Positions 1 through 6,893 of a stretch of 11,316 nt of DNA are shown here, in pieces. A program made the translations under genes and the position numbers. The stretch is from Anaerocolumna sp. (GTDB lineage: Bacteria > Bacillota > Clostridia > Lachnospirales > Lachnospiraceae), in assembly GCA_029256035.1 (NCBI GenBank), contig JAQSYR010000096.1:1-11316 (forward strand), in the 5' to 3' direction. The notes under the pieces were generated by a model. It worked only from the letters and a program-made list of their open reading frames with translations, was not told where the DNA came from and searched no databases. Position 1 is the stretch's first letter. Each line of letters starts with the position of its first letter.

Positions 1-1
1 A

Positions 2-682
2 TTATTTTCTCTTCATGCCCCGAATCATTTTTTTGGTTGATTCATCGATTCTAAGTGATTCTGTGATTTTTTGTAATGCCTTATGATAAGTTACATCATT
101 TAGCCTGTTATTTTTCAGGTACTCTAATGTATCAACCGGAAGATTAATATAATAGATAGAAACTGCCCATGCAACGGCCATCATAACATAGTAGCCTTTA
201 TGAGTAATATTATCAAAATGCTGAAATGCCATCTTTGTATATTCCGGCGTAACATAATAGCTTAATAACATTACCACGCCAAATCGAATTTCATATTCGT
301 TATCTGATTTTAGATACGGTTGTAGGAAATCCCAAACTTTTTCTCTATTGGTTTTTGTAATTTTTAATCCACCGCAAAAGCTATCACAGGTAGACCAATT
401 ATTGATATGAGGTATAAAGTCAGCTGTGTAATAAAGTATCTCCTCCATATCTGCTTTTACATATCCTATTACCATCCCACGTAAGGTGATTTCCTCCATA
501 TAAATATCATCCTTAGTTGCAAGAAAAGTTCTCCAATCTTCTTTGGCTATCTTTTTTGCTATGTTACGTAATAGTGGTAATCTTACTCCCAGAATATTTT
601 CCACTCCAGGCAGTAAAGACGCCGTGAATTTTCTATAATCTTCTTCTGCTAATTCTATTAACTGTTCTCTTATGGAATTCAT
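2..682 (-). CDS. DNA alkylation repair protein, AlkD family
   Basis: A 226-residue protein of the AlkD family, HEAT-like DNA glycosylases that excise alkylated purines. Length and all-helical character fit the family (about 230 residues). By spacing, the residues known in Bacillus cereus AlkD (W109, D113, R148, W187) correspond to W96, D100 (in NNWSTCDSF), R133 (EIRFGVV) and W172 (AVAWAVS). I chose the ATG at 682 because GAGGGG lies 7 nt upstream. An in-frame ATG at 697 has no ribosome binding site. The gene lies 46 nt downstream of the small gene at 729-1028 on the same strand and is probably co-transcribed with it. The protein is cytoplasmic. The stop codon is at the very edge of the window, so any terminator is not visible. 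The family call is strong; substrate range is not deducible. Confidence 0.9.
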   Translation of the reverse strand: MNSIREQLIELAEEDYRKFTASLLPGVENILGVRLPLLRNIAKKIAKEDWRTFLATKDDIYMEEITLRGMVIGYVKADMEEILYYTADFIPHINNWSTCDSFCGGLKITKTNREKVWDFLQPYLKSDNEYEIRFGVVMLLSYYVTPEYTKMAFQHFDNITHKGYYVMMAVAWAVSIYYINLPVDTLEYLKNNRLNDVTYHKALQKITESLRIDESTKKMIRGMKRK

Positions 683-728
683 AATCTTACCCCTCATTTA
701 TCTGTTTTCACCCATGGCAGGGCTGGGT

Positions 729-1028
729 TTATAAATTATCTTTTAATACTTCATAGCGGATAGAGAATTTATCTCCTCCACAAACATGCCGTTCCCCATC
801 AGATTCCGTAATGATATAGTCACCCAGTGATATGTAGATTCTGCCTCTTCTGTTACTAATATAAGGGCAGACAATAGAACCATCAGGCTTTTTAATCTGT
901 ATAAGAGAATCTGTTACAATCCATCCGTTTACAACAACATCACGAAATAACTCAAAACCATCTTCTAAACCTTTTCCAACTTCATATAAAACCCCTTCAA
1001 CTTCAAGACCTACTCTTTTATATCTCAT
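729..1028 (-). CDS. Small protein with phage PGDYG-like C-terminal segment
   Basis: A 99-residue protein whose start is supported by GGGAGGT 7 nt upstream of the ATG. There is no signal peptide or membrane segment. The C-terminal third contains GDYI, then GERHVC and DKF...Y. I recognise this as the pattern of phage-derived PGDYG-type proteins, where a Gly-Asp-Tyr/Trp-Ile turn is followed by a G-E-x-Y-x-C/V-K-x-x-x-F segment. The first 60 residues form predicted short strands and match no family I know. It is the first gene of a probable two-gene unit with the AlkD-type repair gene and is divergent from the SPFH operon. The phage resemblance is from memory of the pattern, not a search; function is unknown. 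Confidence 0.75.
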   Translation of the reverse strand: MRYKRVGLEVEGVLYEVGKGLEDGFELFRDVVVNGWIVTDSLIQIKKPDGSIVCPYISNRRGRIYISLGDYIITESDGERHVCGGDKFSIRYEVLKDNL

Positions 1029-1108
1029 ACAAATACCTCCCTAGCCTAGAATGTGGCATCATTATATTGATTGATAAGTATGCTGGTAACGTTACTTTCC
1101 ATAAGTAT

Positions 1109-1137
1109 ATTATACTCTAACTTAATGTTGTTAGCAA
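1109..1137 (-). promoter_or_regulatory. Candidate sigma-A promoter for the 729-1028 / alkD-type unit
   Basis: On the minus strand, TTGCTA (1137-1132) is followed after 17 nt by a perfect TATAAT (1114-1109). A second candidate lies closer to the gene: TTACCA (1089-1084), 17 nt, TATAAT (1066-1061). The perfect 10-bp palindrome GTAACGTTAC (1086-1095) overlaps the -35 of the second promoter and could be an operator. Which promoter is used cannot be told from sequence. Confidence 0.5.
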
Positions 1138-1164
1138 TATGGCACATATATTCTATGGTAACTA

Positions 1165-1192
1165 TTGACATTTCTTTTATTTGGAGTATAAT
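1165..1192 (+). promoter_or_regulatory. Consensus sigma-A promoter of the SPFH operon
   Basis: TTGACA (1165-1170) and TATAAT (1187-1192) both match the consensus perfectly and are separated by 16 nt. Transcription would start near 1199, giving a leader of about 47 nt that contains a palindrome before the AAAGGGG ribosome binding site (1232-1238). It fires away from the minus-strand promoters about 30-55 bp to its left. Confidence 0.85.
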
Positions 1193-1201
1193 ATAATTAT
1201 A

Positions 1202-1218
1202 ATATCATTTTGATATCA
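1202..1218. promoter_or_regulatory. Palindromic candidate operator in the SPFH leader
   Basis: ATATCA (1202-1207) and TGATAT (1211-1216) form an inverted repeat with a 3-nt centre, and TGATATCA (1211-1218) is itself a perfect palindrome. They lie just downstream of the expected transcription start. Since the operon encodes a ribbon-helix-helix protein, a family that usually binds short inverted repeats, this is a reasonable autoregulatory operator. AT-rich leaders can contain such sequences by chance. Confidence 0.35.
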
Positions 1219-1245
1219 TAATTATTAATTGAAAGGGGCAGTTTT

Positions 1246-2277
1246 ATGTCTAATGAAAGTAAGTCATCTGAAAAAGCAATGAATCAAGAAGAAATAATTT
1301 TGAAAGCAACAAGCGGTATGGCAGTTCTATTACTTAACAGTTTATTAATTATTCTTTCCATTGCAAGTTTTGTGTATGGAATAGGATTTTCTGCCAAGTC
1401 CGAAAACCCAACATTTGGTATTGTTCTAATCATAATGGGAGCCCTTTATGGTTTTATTATTGGCCCTATTCTTTTTGCAGGTCTTAAGATATTAAAACCA
1501 AATGAAGCTGTTGTACTAACACTTTTCGGTAAATATCACGGTACTCTAAAAGGTGAAGGCTTCTTCTATGTAAATCCTTTTTGCCAAGCCGTTAATCCCG
1601 CAACAAAAACTACTTCTACTGGTTCCCTTGGATCAGGCTCTCCCTCTGGAAAAACCTCCTCTTATTCTGGATCCATACAATTAACCAATCACAAAATATC
1701 TTTAAAGGCCATGACTTTAAATAATGATAAGCAAAAAGTAAATGATCAACTAGGGAACCCTGTTATCATTGGTATCGTTGTTGTCTGGAAGGTCATAAAT
1801 ACTGCACAAGCTGTTTTTAATGTTGATAATTACACGGAATTCTTATCAATACAAGCCGATTCTTCCCTTCGAGATATTGTACGTCTCTATCCTTATGATG
1901 CACCGGACAGCGATGAAGAAAAGTCCCTTCGCGGAAGCAGCGAGGAAGTCGCATTCAAATTAAAGTCTGAAATTCAATCACGAGTAAATATTGCTGGCCT
2001 AGAAGTTATTGAAGCAAGAATAACACATTTATCCTATGCTCAGGAAATTGCTTCTGCCATGTTACAAAGGCAGCAAGCATCTGCCATTATCGCAGCACGA
2101 CAGATGATAGTTGAAGGTGCAGTTGGTATGGTAGAAATGGCTCTGGAGAAATTGAATGAGAAAAACATAGTTAATCTGGATGAAGAACGCAAAGCTGCTA
2201 TGGTAAGCAATCTGCTTGTTGTTCTTTGTGGCAATAAAGACGCTCAGCCAATTGTGAATAGTGGATCTATATACTAA
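1246..2277 (+). CDS. Membrane-anchored SPFH/band-7 family protein
   Basis: A 343-residue protein of the SPFH (stomatin/prohibitin/flotillin/HflK) superfamily, membrane scaffold proteins that oligomerise and organise membrane domains. Two hydrophobic segments (about 23-50 and 57-82) form an N-terminal hairpin, leading into the SPFH start (KPNEAVVLTLFGKYHGTLKGEGF, given as positions 84-106). The domain runs to about 265, followed by an Ala/Gln-rich helix (269-290) typical of the oligomerisation region. A Ser/Gly/Thr-rich stretch at about 118-145 interrupts the early domain and is probably a disordered loop. The C-terminus (NLLVVLCGNKDAQPIV) matches my memory of this subfamily. The start has AAAGGGG 7 nt upstream. 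The gene is followed after 59 nt by a ribbon-helix-helix gene, a pairing I recall from other bacteria. The family is sure; the cellular role is unknown. Confidence 0.93.
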   Translation: MSNESKSSEKAMNQEEIILKATSGMAVLLLNSLLIILSIASFVYGIGFSAKSENPTFGIVLIIMGALYGFIIGPILFAGLKILKPNEAVVLTLFGKYHGTLKGEGFFYVNPFCQAVNPATKTTSTGSLGSGSPSGKTSSYSGSIQLTNHKISLKAMTLNNDKQKVNDQLGNPVIIGIVVVWKVINTAQAVFNVDNYTEFLSIQADSSLRDIVRLYPYDAPDSDEEKSLRGSSEEVAFKLKSEIQSRVNIAGLEVIEARITHLSYAQEIASAMLQRQQASAIIAARQMIVEGAVGMVEMALEKLNEKNIVNLDEERKAAMVSNLLVVLCGNKDAQPIVNSGSIY

Positions 2278-2336
2278 ATAACATTGGACTAAATATATTA
2301 TTCAAATAAATTACAGAAAGGACTGGATGATGATAT

Positions 2337-2495
2337 ATGGAAAATAAAGAAAAAGATAAGAAACAGATATTGTTACGGCTATCATCGTCCTTATGGCAGG
2401 AACTAGCCGAATGGGCGGAAGATGATTTTCGTTCCATTAACGGGCAGATTGAATATTTACTTAATGAATGTGTAAAACGTCGCAAAAAAAAATAA
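2337..2495 (+). CDS. Ribbon-helix-helix (Arc-like) small protein
   Basis: A 52-residue protein. Residues 9-18 (KQILLRLSSS) form the basic beta strand of a ribbon-helix-helix fold. Two helices follow: LWQELAEWAEDDFRS and NGQIEYLLNECVKR. The combination R-L-x-x-x-L-W, WA-x-D-D-x-RS and NGQIEYLL is characteristic of Arc-family proteins. These dimerise and bind operator DNA through the strand. The tail is very basic (KRRKKK). The ATG has a GGATGA site 6 nt upstream, with a better AGAAAGGA slightly far away. It is the second gene of the SPFH operon, with no terminator between, so it is probably the operon's own regulator or a DNA-binding partner. No toxin partner is visible, so an antitoxin role is not supported. 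Confidence 0.85.
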   Translation: MENKEKDKKQILLRLSSSLWQELAEWAEDDFRSINGQIEYLLNECVKRRKKK

Positions 2496-2543
2496 TGTCT
2501 GGAAAATATATAAATCTTTATATAACTCCAAAAGTAAACATGG

Positions 2544-2628
2544 AATTATTTGAATACAGATAAGAATGGAGGTTGTGTTAACAAAAACACAAACCTCCAT
2601 TCTTACGTTAAAATCTATTCAAATAATT
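2544..2628. repeat. Large interrupted palindrome between convergent genes
   Basis: An inner stem pairs 2561-2574 with 2592-2605 (14 bp, perfect) and continues as GTGTT/AACAC (2575-2579 with 2586-2590) past one bulged A, leaving a 6-nt loop. An outer stem pairs 2544-2556 with 2616-2628 (13 bp, perfect), separated from the inner one by 4 and 10 unpaired bases. It lies between the convergent SPFH operon and the 2697-3299 gene. It could act as a bidirectional terminator, but no T-run follows the stem in either direction, so a small palindromic repeat element is also possible. Confidence 0.7.
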
Positions 2629-2696
2629 GCCCACTTAGTAAAGCTATAAAGTCACTATTGCAGAATACAGCATTTTGGTGACCTCTTTCTAGCGTC

Positions 2697-3299
2697 CTAA
2701 AATAGTACCTGTACGTTAAAAGCAGTGGTTTGTGGTGGAATACTTGCTGTCATAAAATTGGCATGTTCCACTCGTACTGTTTCGCCGACTCTTAAATCCC
2801 TTAAATTAATTCTTCTTCCTCTTCTATCCAAAATAACTGTTGTATTGGTTATGACAAATCTAATCTGACTAGCTCTGTTGTTTAAAGTTCCTGTATAAAG
2901 AAAGTTATTTCTGGTATCAACCCTTAGCACATTGTCAACTGTCACTTCAAAAGGATTTACCCTATTCTTAACTGTTATGCTAAAAGCTCTTGCTTGTGGT
3001 GGGATGCTCATTGTCATAGCAGATGAAAATACTGCATCAACTAACATTCCTTCTCTTAAATCTCTCATGGAAAGTAATCTGCCTGATTCATTTCGTATTA
3101 CAGTATCCTGACTAACGATCAAGGTTACAAGCTCCATGTGTAACATATTAAAATCACCTGGAATACCATAAGATATTGTTACGTGTCCTATTCTATTTAC
3201 AAAATTAATTTCTTCAATAATAGCATCAAAAACCCTGATACTGTTATTATCACCTGATGGACCATCACAGTTACAATTGCTAGTTTCAATATCTTTCAT
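2697..3299 (-). CDS. Hypothetical protein with two tandem copies of one domain
   Basis: A 200-residue protein with no signal peptide or membrane segment. The N-terminal 20 residues are Asn/Cys-rich and probably disordered. Two copies of one domain follow (about 23-111 and 117-199). Residues 63-110 and 151-198 align without a gap: TVIRNESGR/TVILDRRGR, MRDLREG/LRDLRVG, and the closing MSIPPQARAF/ASIPPQTTAF. Alternating hydrophobic patterns predict beta strands, so each copy is plausibly a small barrel like other proteins in which a 'strength of association' value is set by a G-x-x-V pattern; this fold is inference. AAGGA lies about 12 nt before the ATG, a long but usable spacing. It sits 74 nt downstream of the CstA-type gene and may be in its transcript. 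I have seen similar sequences in Clostridia but know of no function. Confidence 0.8.
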   Translation of the reverse strand: MKDIETSNCNCDGPSGDNNSIRVFDAIIEEINFVNRIGHVTISYGIPGDFNMLHMELVTLIVSQDTVIRNESGRLLSMRDLREGMLVDAVFSSAMTMSIPPQARAFSITVKNRVNPFEVTVDNVLRVDTRNNFLYTGTLNNRASQIRFVITNTTVILDRRGRRINLRDLRVGETVRVEHANFMTASIPPQTTAFNVQVLF

Positions 3300-3373
3300 A
3301 TCATTTTGTTTTCCTTTACTTTTTCTATATGATATGATGTTTGCATTTGGAGTGTGATAGACTATTTAATCTC

Positions 3374-5041
3374 CTACTTTTCCACTAATTTTCTAATTCC
3401 TTCTACCGCTACAATAAATCCAAGAACTAATAGTAACACAGCGAAAATTAATTGCAATCCGTCTCTAGCAAGAAGAAAACTTCCATCATTGGCTGTAATA
3501 AGACTAACAATGCTCTTAATTTTTAGAAAAAGTGCTGTAAATGTTACGCCTAACATTATTATCATTGGCCCCCATAACATAAATCCCTGACGATTGGTTT
3601 TCTTTAAGAATACTGCACAGGCAATTAGGGCTAATGCTGATAATAATTGATTTGCAGACCCGAATAATGGCCAGATATTGGCATATCCTACTACAGAAAG
3701 TCCATAGCAAAAAACTAATGTAATGATTGTTGCAGCAAATTTATCTGTGAATATTTTTCTGATAATTCCCATATTTTCTGGCTTAATATTATCATCAATA
3801 AATAATTCCTGTAATGCGATTCTTCCAACACGCGCTACGGAGTCTAAACTTGTTAATGCAAATGCTGAAACTGATAACGTAATTAAAGTAAAAGATACAT
3901 TTTCCGGTAACCCTAGCTTAGATAAAAACATTGCAATTGCTGTAGCAAATACCTGGGGAGGAGTTCCTGTTGGTAATCCGTCTGAAGTTGCAAGTGCTCC
4001 AACAGCAATTAATGCTGTAATTGCTAATAAACTTTCTAACAACATGGCTCCAAAGGATATTGGTAACATATTCTTCTCATTTTTTATTTGTTTGGATGCA
4101 GTTCCAGAAGATACTAAGGCATGAAAACCAGATACAGCACCACACGCAATAGTAACAAACAAAGTAGGGAATAAATAAGCTCCATTTACTTTAAATCCAG
4201 TATAATTCGCTAAGTGAATCTCCGGATTATAGACAACAATACCAAGAACAGCTCCAACGATCATTGCTATTAATAAGAAACTGTTTAAATAATCTCTAGG
4301 TTGAAGTAATGCCCAAACTGGTGTAACACAGGCAATAAGTACATAGACATATACAAATATTAACCAGGATTTTTGACTTATAAAAATCGGGAAATTTAAT
4401 CCTACCGCTACAGAAACAATTAAGAATGCAATGGCTACAAAAGTATTTACCCAAGGACCAAATTTCGTATATTTTAAATATAATCCCAGCAAAACTGCAA
4501 AAACAATAAATAGCATTGATGTCATAGCTACAGCGCCATTAGCTTCAATTTTCGTTCCGGCTGTTGCATCAAATCCATTGAATGTACCTGCAACAATATC
4601 TGCAAATGCTGCTACAACTAAAATAGAAAATAGCCAAGTAAATAAAAGGAATAGTTTTTTTCCCAAACTTCCAATATAAACTTCTATTATGTAACCAATA
4701 GAGCGTCCTTTATTCTTTACGGATGCATACATAGCAGCAAAATCCTGTACTGCACCAAAGAATACCCCGCCTAGTAATACCCATAAAAGAACCGGAACCC
4801 ATCCGAATACAGCTGCCTGAATTGGACCATTGATTGGTCCTGCACCTGCTATAGATGCAAATTGATGGCCAAATACTACAGGGGTATCTGCCGGAACATA
4901 ATCCACTCCGTCTTCCATTTCATATGCCGGTGTTTTCGCATTGGGATCAATTCCCCATTTTTTTGCTAAGTACCTGCCATAAATGACATAAGCCCCTCCC
5001 AAAAAAATAATAGCGATAATCATTAACGTTAATCCGTTCAT
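3374..5041 (-). CDS. cstA: CstA-family transporter (carbon starvation protein)
   Basis: A 555-residue polytopic membrane protein of the CstA family, with both the N-terminal CstA domain and the C-terminal 5-TM domain. Family hallmarks in order: FGHQFASIAGAGPINGP (57-73), LQPRDYLN (246-253), SGFHALVSSGTASKQI (304-319), TSLDSVARVGR (397-407) and WPLFGSANQLLSALA (457-471). Hydrophobic segments fill most of the rest. Family members take up pyruvate (E. coli BtsT/CstA) or have been linked to peptide and amino acid use. AAGGAGATG gives a strong ribosome binding site 5-6 nt before the ATG. The gene follows a T-box leader with an intrinsic terminator, so expression should respond to a specific uncharged tRNA. 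That argues for amino acid or peptide uptake in this organism, or at least amino acid-linked control. The gene looks intact; the substrate is uncertain. Confidence 0.93.
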   Translation of the reverse strand: MNGLTLMIIAIIFLGGAYVIYGRYLAKKWGIDPNAKTPAYEMEDGVDYVPADTPVVFGHQFASIAGAGPINGPIQAAVFGWVPVLLWVLLGGVFFGAVQDFAAMYASVKNKGRSIGYIIEVYIGSLGKKLFLLFTWLFSILVVAAFADIVAGTFNGFDATAGTKIEANGAVAMTSMLFIVFAVLLGLYLKYTKFGPWVNTFVAIAFLIVSVAVGLNFPIFISQKSWLIFVYVYVLIACVTPVWALLQPRDYLNSFLLIAMIVGAVLGIVVYNPEIHLANYTGFKVNGAYLFPTLFVTIACGAVSGFHALVSSGTASKQIKNEKNMLPISFGAMLLESLLAITALIAVGALATSDGLPTGTPPQVFATAIAMFLSKLGLPENVSFTLITLSVSAFALTSLDSVARVGRIALQELFIDDNIKPENMGIIRKIFTDKFAATIITLVFCYGLSVVGYANIWPLFGSANQLLSALALIACAVFLKKTNRQGFMLWGPMIIMLGVTFTALFLKIKSIVSLITANDGSFLLARDGLQLIFAVLLLVLGFIVAVEGIRKLVEK

Positions 5042-5115
5042 TTCTTCATCTCCTTTTCATTCAATAAGACAACAAGTTGATTACATCGTACTGGAACAGT
5101 CTTGCATAAAAGGTC

Positions 5116-5149
5116 AAAAAAAACGTCTCTATATAAAAATATAGAGACG
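5116..5149 (-). terminator. Intrinsic terminator of the T-box leader
   Basis: On the minus strand an 11-bp stem starting CGTCTCTATAT closes a TTTT loop and is followed directly by eight T residues (5123-5116). It lies just after the T-box sequence and 75 nt before the cstA start, the position expected for a regulated terminator. Confidence 0.95.
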
Positions 5150-5407
5150 AATCATATCCGCGTTACCACTCTGCTTGTTATAATAAATTATAACCTCTTA
5201 TTACATACTTCTTAATTAAACTTAAGTTATATGCTCTTCTATAACGGGAAGTACCGTTCAAACCTACTTAGCAAAACTGTTCAGAACGAATGCTCCTGGG
5301 TGAGATTCTTATACACTTCATATCGTTTTTCACCAAACAACGACTCTCTGTAATGACTGCTGTATAACAACATGTCCCATTCACTGCATCTAACAATATC
5401 TATCTTT
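5116..5407 (-). promoter_or_regulatory. T-box riboswitch leader of cstA
   Basis: Reading the minus strand, the leader contains a GA-rich AGAGAG (5349-5344), then a distal stem TCGTT/AACGA capped by GGTGAAA, the usual Stem I apical features. The descending strand follows: GTATAA (5314-5309) pairs with TTATAC (5367-5362), then GAATCTCACCCAGGAG. A 7-bp hairpin with loop TTTA (5194-5177) looks like Stem III. The T-box sequence AGAGTGGTAACGCGG (5172-5158) matches AGGGTGGNACCGCG closely. An intrinsic terminator ends it. T-boxes bind a cognate tRNA at the specifier codon; an uncharged acceptor end stabilises the antiterminator. Two specifier readings are possible: CUC (Leu, 5304-5302, followed by the usual A) or UCU (Ser, 5305-5303, directly after GAA). 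I lean slightly to Leu. Confidence 0.92.
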
Positions 5408-5413
5408 CTGTAA

Positions 5414-5442
5414 AGTTTAGCACCAACTTATTCATCTGTCAA
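5414..5442 (-). promoter_or_regulatory. Promoter of the T-box/cstA transcript
   Basis: On the minus strand a perfect TTGACA (5442-5437) is followed after 17 nt by TAAACT (5419-5414, 4 of 6 matches). The -35 contains the TGA stop of the upstream aminotransferase gene. Transcription should start near 5407, just before the T-box structure, so cstA can be transcribed separately from the upstream gene. Confidence 0.7.
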
Positions 5443-6599
5443 TATAAATAATACTTTTGTGCTTTCTTTAATACCTCTCTTGGACAAGCAATATTGACAC
5501 GTTGAAAGTTTTCACCTTCCGCCCCAAACATAGTTCCTCCATCCAGCCATAATTTTGCTTTTTGAACAACCAACTCTTCAACTTCTTCATTAGACAAACC
5601 TAATTCATGAAAATCTAACCAAGCTAAATAAGTACCCTGGGGTTCTACTAGTTTGACCTTAGGTAAATTCTCTGCCAAAAAATCTCTTATATAATTAAGA
5701 TTTCCTGTAAGATACTCTATTAGTGATTCCAGCCATTCTTCTCCACTTTCATAGGCTGCCTGGCAGGCAACAATGCCCAGACCATTAACCTGGCTGTATC
5801 CCGTCCGATTCATTTCCTCAAGAAATTTCTTTTTTAATTCCCTATTAGCAATAAAAATATTGGATAATTGCAGCCCTGCAAGATTAAAAGTTTTACTAGG
5901 TGCTGTACATACGACTGCATGATCTTTATATTCAGGTTTTAAGCTGGTAAAAATAAAATGTTTAGTGCCTTTATACGTAAAGTCACAGTGTATTTCATCT
6001 GATAAAATAAGCACTCCATGTTTTATACAGATATCACCAAGTCTTATTAATTCTGCTTCTCGCCAAACTCTTCCTACTGGATTATGAGGACTACATAAAA
6101 TAAACATTTTCACCTGATGATTCACAATTTTAGCTTCAAAGTCATCAAAATCTATAGTATATTCACCATCTTTATAGAGCAGAGAATTATTCACAAGTTC
6201 TCGATTGTTAGCTTTAATTGTCTGTGAAAATGGATAATATACAGGCTGTTGAATCAGAATTGCGTCACCTTCTTTTGTAAATGCTCTGATTGCAGCTGCT
6301 ATGGTATACACTACCCCAGGAGTTTTTACCATCCACTTGGGTTCAATTTCCCACCCAAACCTTTTAGAAAACCACTGATACACCGCATCAAAATATTCCT
6401 GTTTGCTGTCAGAATATCCAAAGATTCCATGTTGTACTGCTTTTGTAAGGGCATCTGTCACCTGAGAGGGGGTTTTAAAATCCATATCAGCAACCCATAA
6501 AGGTAGAATGTCCTGAGGTTTGCCTCGTTCTGCAGTAAAGTCATATTTCAAAGAATTTGTTCCTTTTCTATCGATTATTTGATCAAAATCGTAATTCAT
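5439..6599 (-). CDS. MalY/PatB-type PLP-dependent C-S lyase / aminotransferase
   Basis: A 386-residue fold-type I PLP enzyme of the MalY/PatB group, many of which cleave cystathionine or cysteine (C-S beta-lyase) giving pyruvate, ammonia and a thiol; some transaminate. Visible family features: N-terminal LPLWVADMDF (32-41), NPVGR with N173, SDEIHCD with D201 contacting the pyridine nitrogen, the Schiff-base lysine K236 in APSKTFNLAG, and the carboxylate-binding arginine R367 in FQRVNIACP. Length is normal and nothing is missing. TAGGAGC lies about 7 nt upstream of the ATG. Possible -10 boxes (TATAAT at 6656-6651 and 6627-6622) lack a convincing -35. The gene ends inside the -35 of the T-box promoter and could share read-through with cstA. 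Pyruvate is both a product of this lyase class and a known CstA-family substrate, but a link here is only a guess. Confidence 0.9.
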   Translation of the reverse strand: MNYDFDQIIDRKGTNSLKYDFTAERGKPQDILPLWVADMDFKTPSQVTDALTKAVQHGIFGYSDSKQEYFDAVYQWFSKRFGWEIEPKWMVKTPGVVYTIAAAIRAFTKEGDAILIQQPVYYPFSQTIKANNRELVNNSLLYKDGEYTIDFDDFEAKIVNHQVKMFILCSPHNPVGRVWREAELIRLGDICIKHGVLILSDEIHCDFTYKGTKHFIFTSLKPEYKDHAVVCTAPSKTFNLAGLQLSNIFIANRELKKKFLEEMNRTGYSQVNGLGIVACQAAYESGEEWLESLIEYLTGNLNYIRDFLAENLPKVKLVEPQGTYLAWLDFHELGLSNEEVEELVVQKAKLWLDGGTMFGAEGENFQRVNIACPREVLKKAQKYYLY

Positions 6600-6788
6600 A
6601 ATGTGCTCCTATTCTCTAATTATTATATAATCAGTTTTATCTTAAACTATATTATACTGGGTTAGGATAAAAAACTGGATCTGGTATTAATATTTTTTTC
6701 ATTATATCAAAAGAAATTGAAATTGCCAACCCTTAATTATATACATTCCTATAGATTTAGTATATTATAAATACTTTTAATCAAAATA

Positions 6789-6835
6789 GCACCTCCAAAG
6801 TTAGTATAATATCTTTAACTAACCTTAAGAGGTGC
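6789..6835 (-). terminator. Hairpin downstream of the two-component operon
   Basis: GCACCTC (6789-6795) pairs with GAGGTGC (6829-6835), and inside it GTTAGT pairs with ACTAAC, separated by a small internal loop. In the minus-strand direction it is followed by TATTTTGATT, a weak T-rich run. It lies 59 nt after the kinase stop, so it probably terminates that operon. The rest of 6600-6893 is AT-rich with no gene. Confidence 0.6.
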
Positions 6836-6893
6836 ACTTACTTCTCCTGTCTCCTGTCAATTATTATGTCATCTAATTTTCATTCTATTATTG

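Noticed and set aside
698..728. Terminator between the 729-1028 gene and the alkD-type gene
   Set aside because: Only a 5-bp ACCCA/TGGGT stem with a long loop and no T-run is visible; co-transcription is more likely.
2040..2485. Minus-strand open frames across the SPFH and RHH genes
   Set aside because: They lie opposite recognised proteins and have no Shine-Dalgarno site; the plus-strand 52-residue RHH protein explains 2337-2495.
2337..2495. RHH protein as antitoxin of a toxin-antitoxin pair
   Set aside because: No toxin-like gene adjoins it; its operon partner is an SPFH membrane protein.
3354..4679. Several plus-strand open frames of 78-133 codons inside cstA
   Set aside because: They are antisense to a well-conserved transporter, lack ribosome binding sites and have the composition expected of the shadow of a hydrophobic gene.
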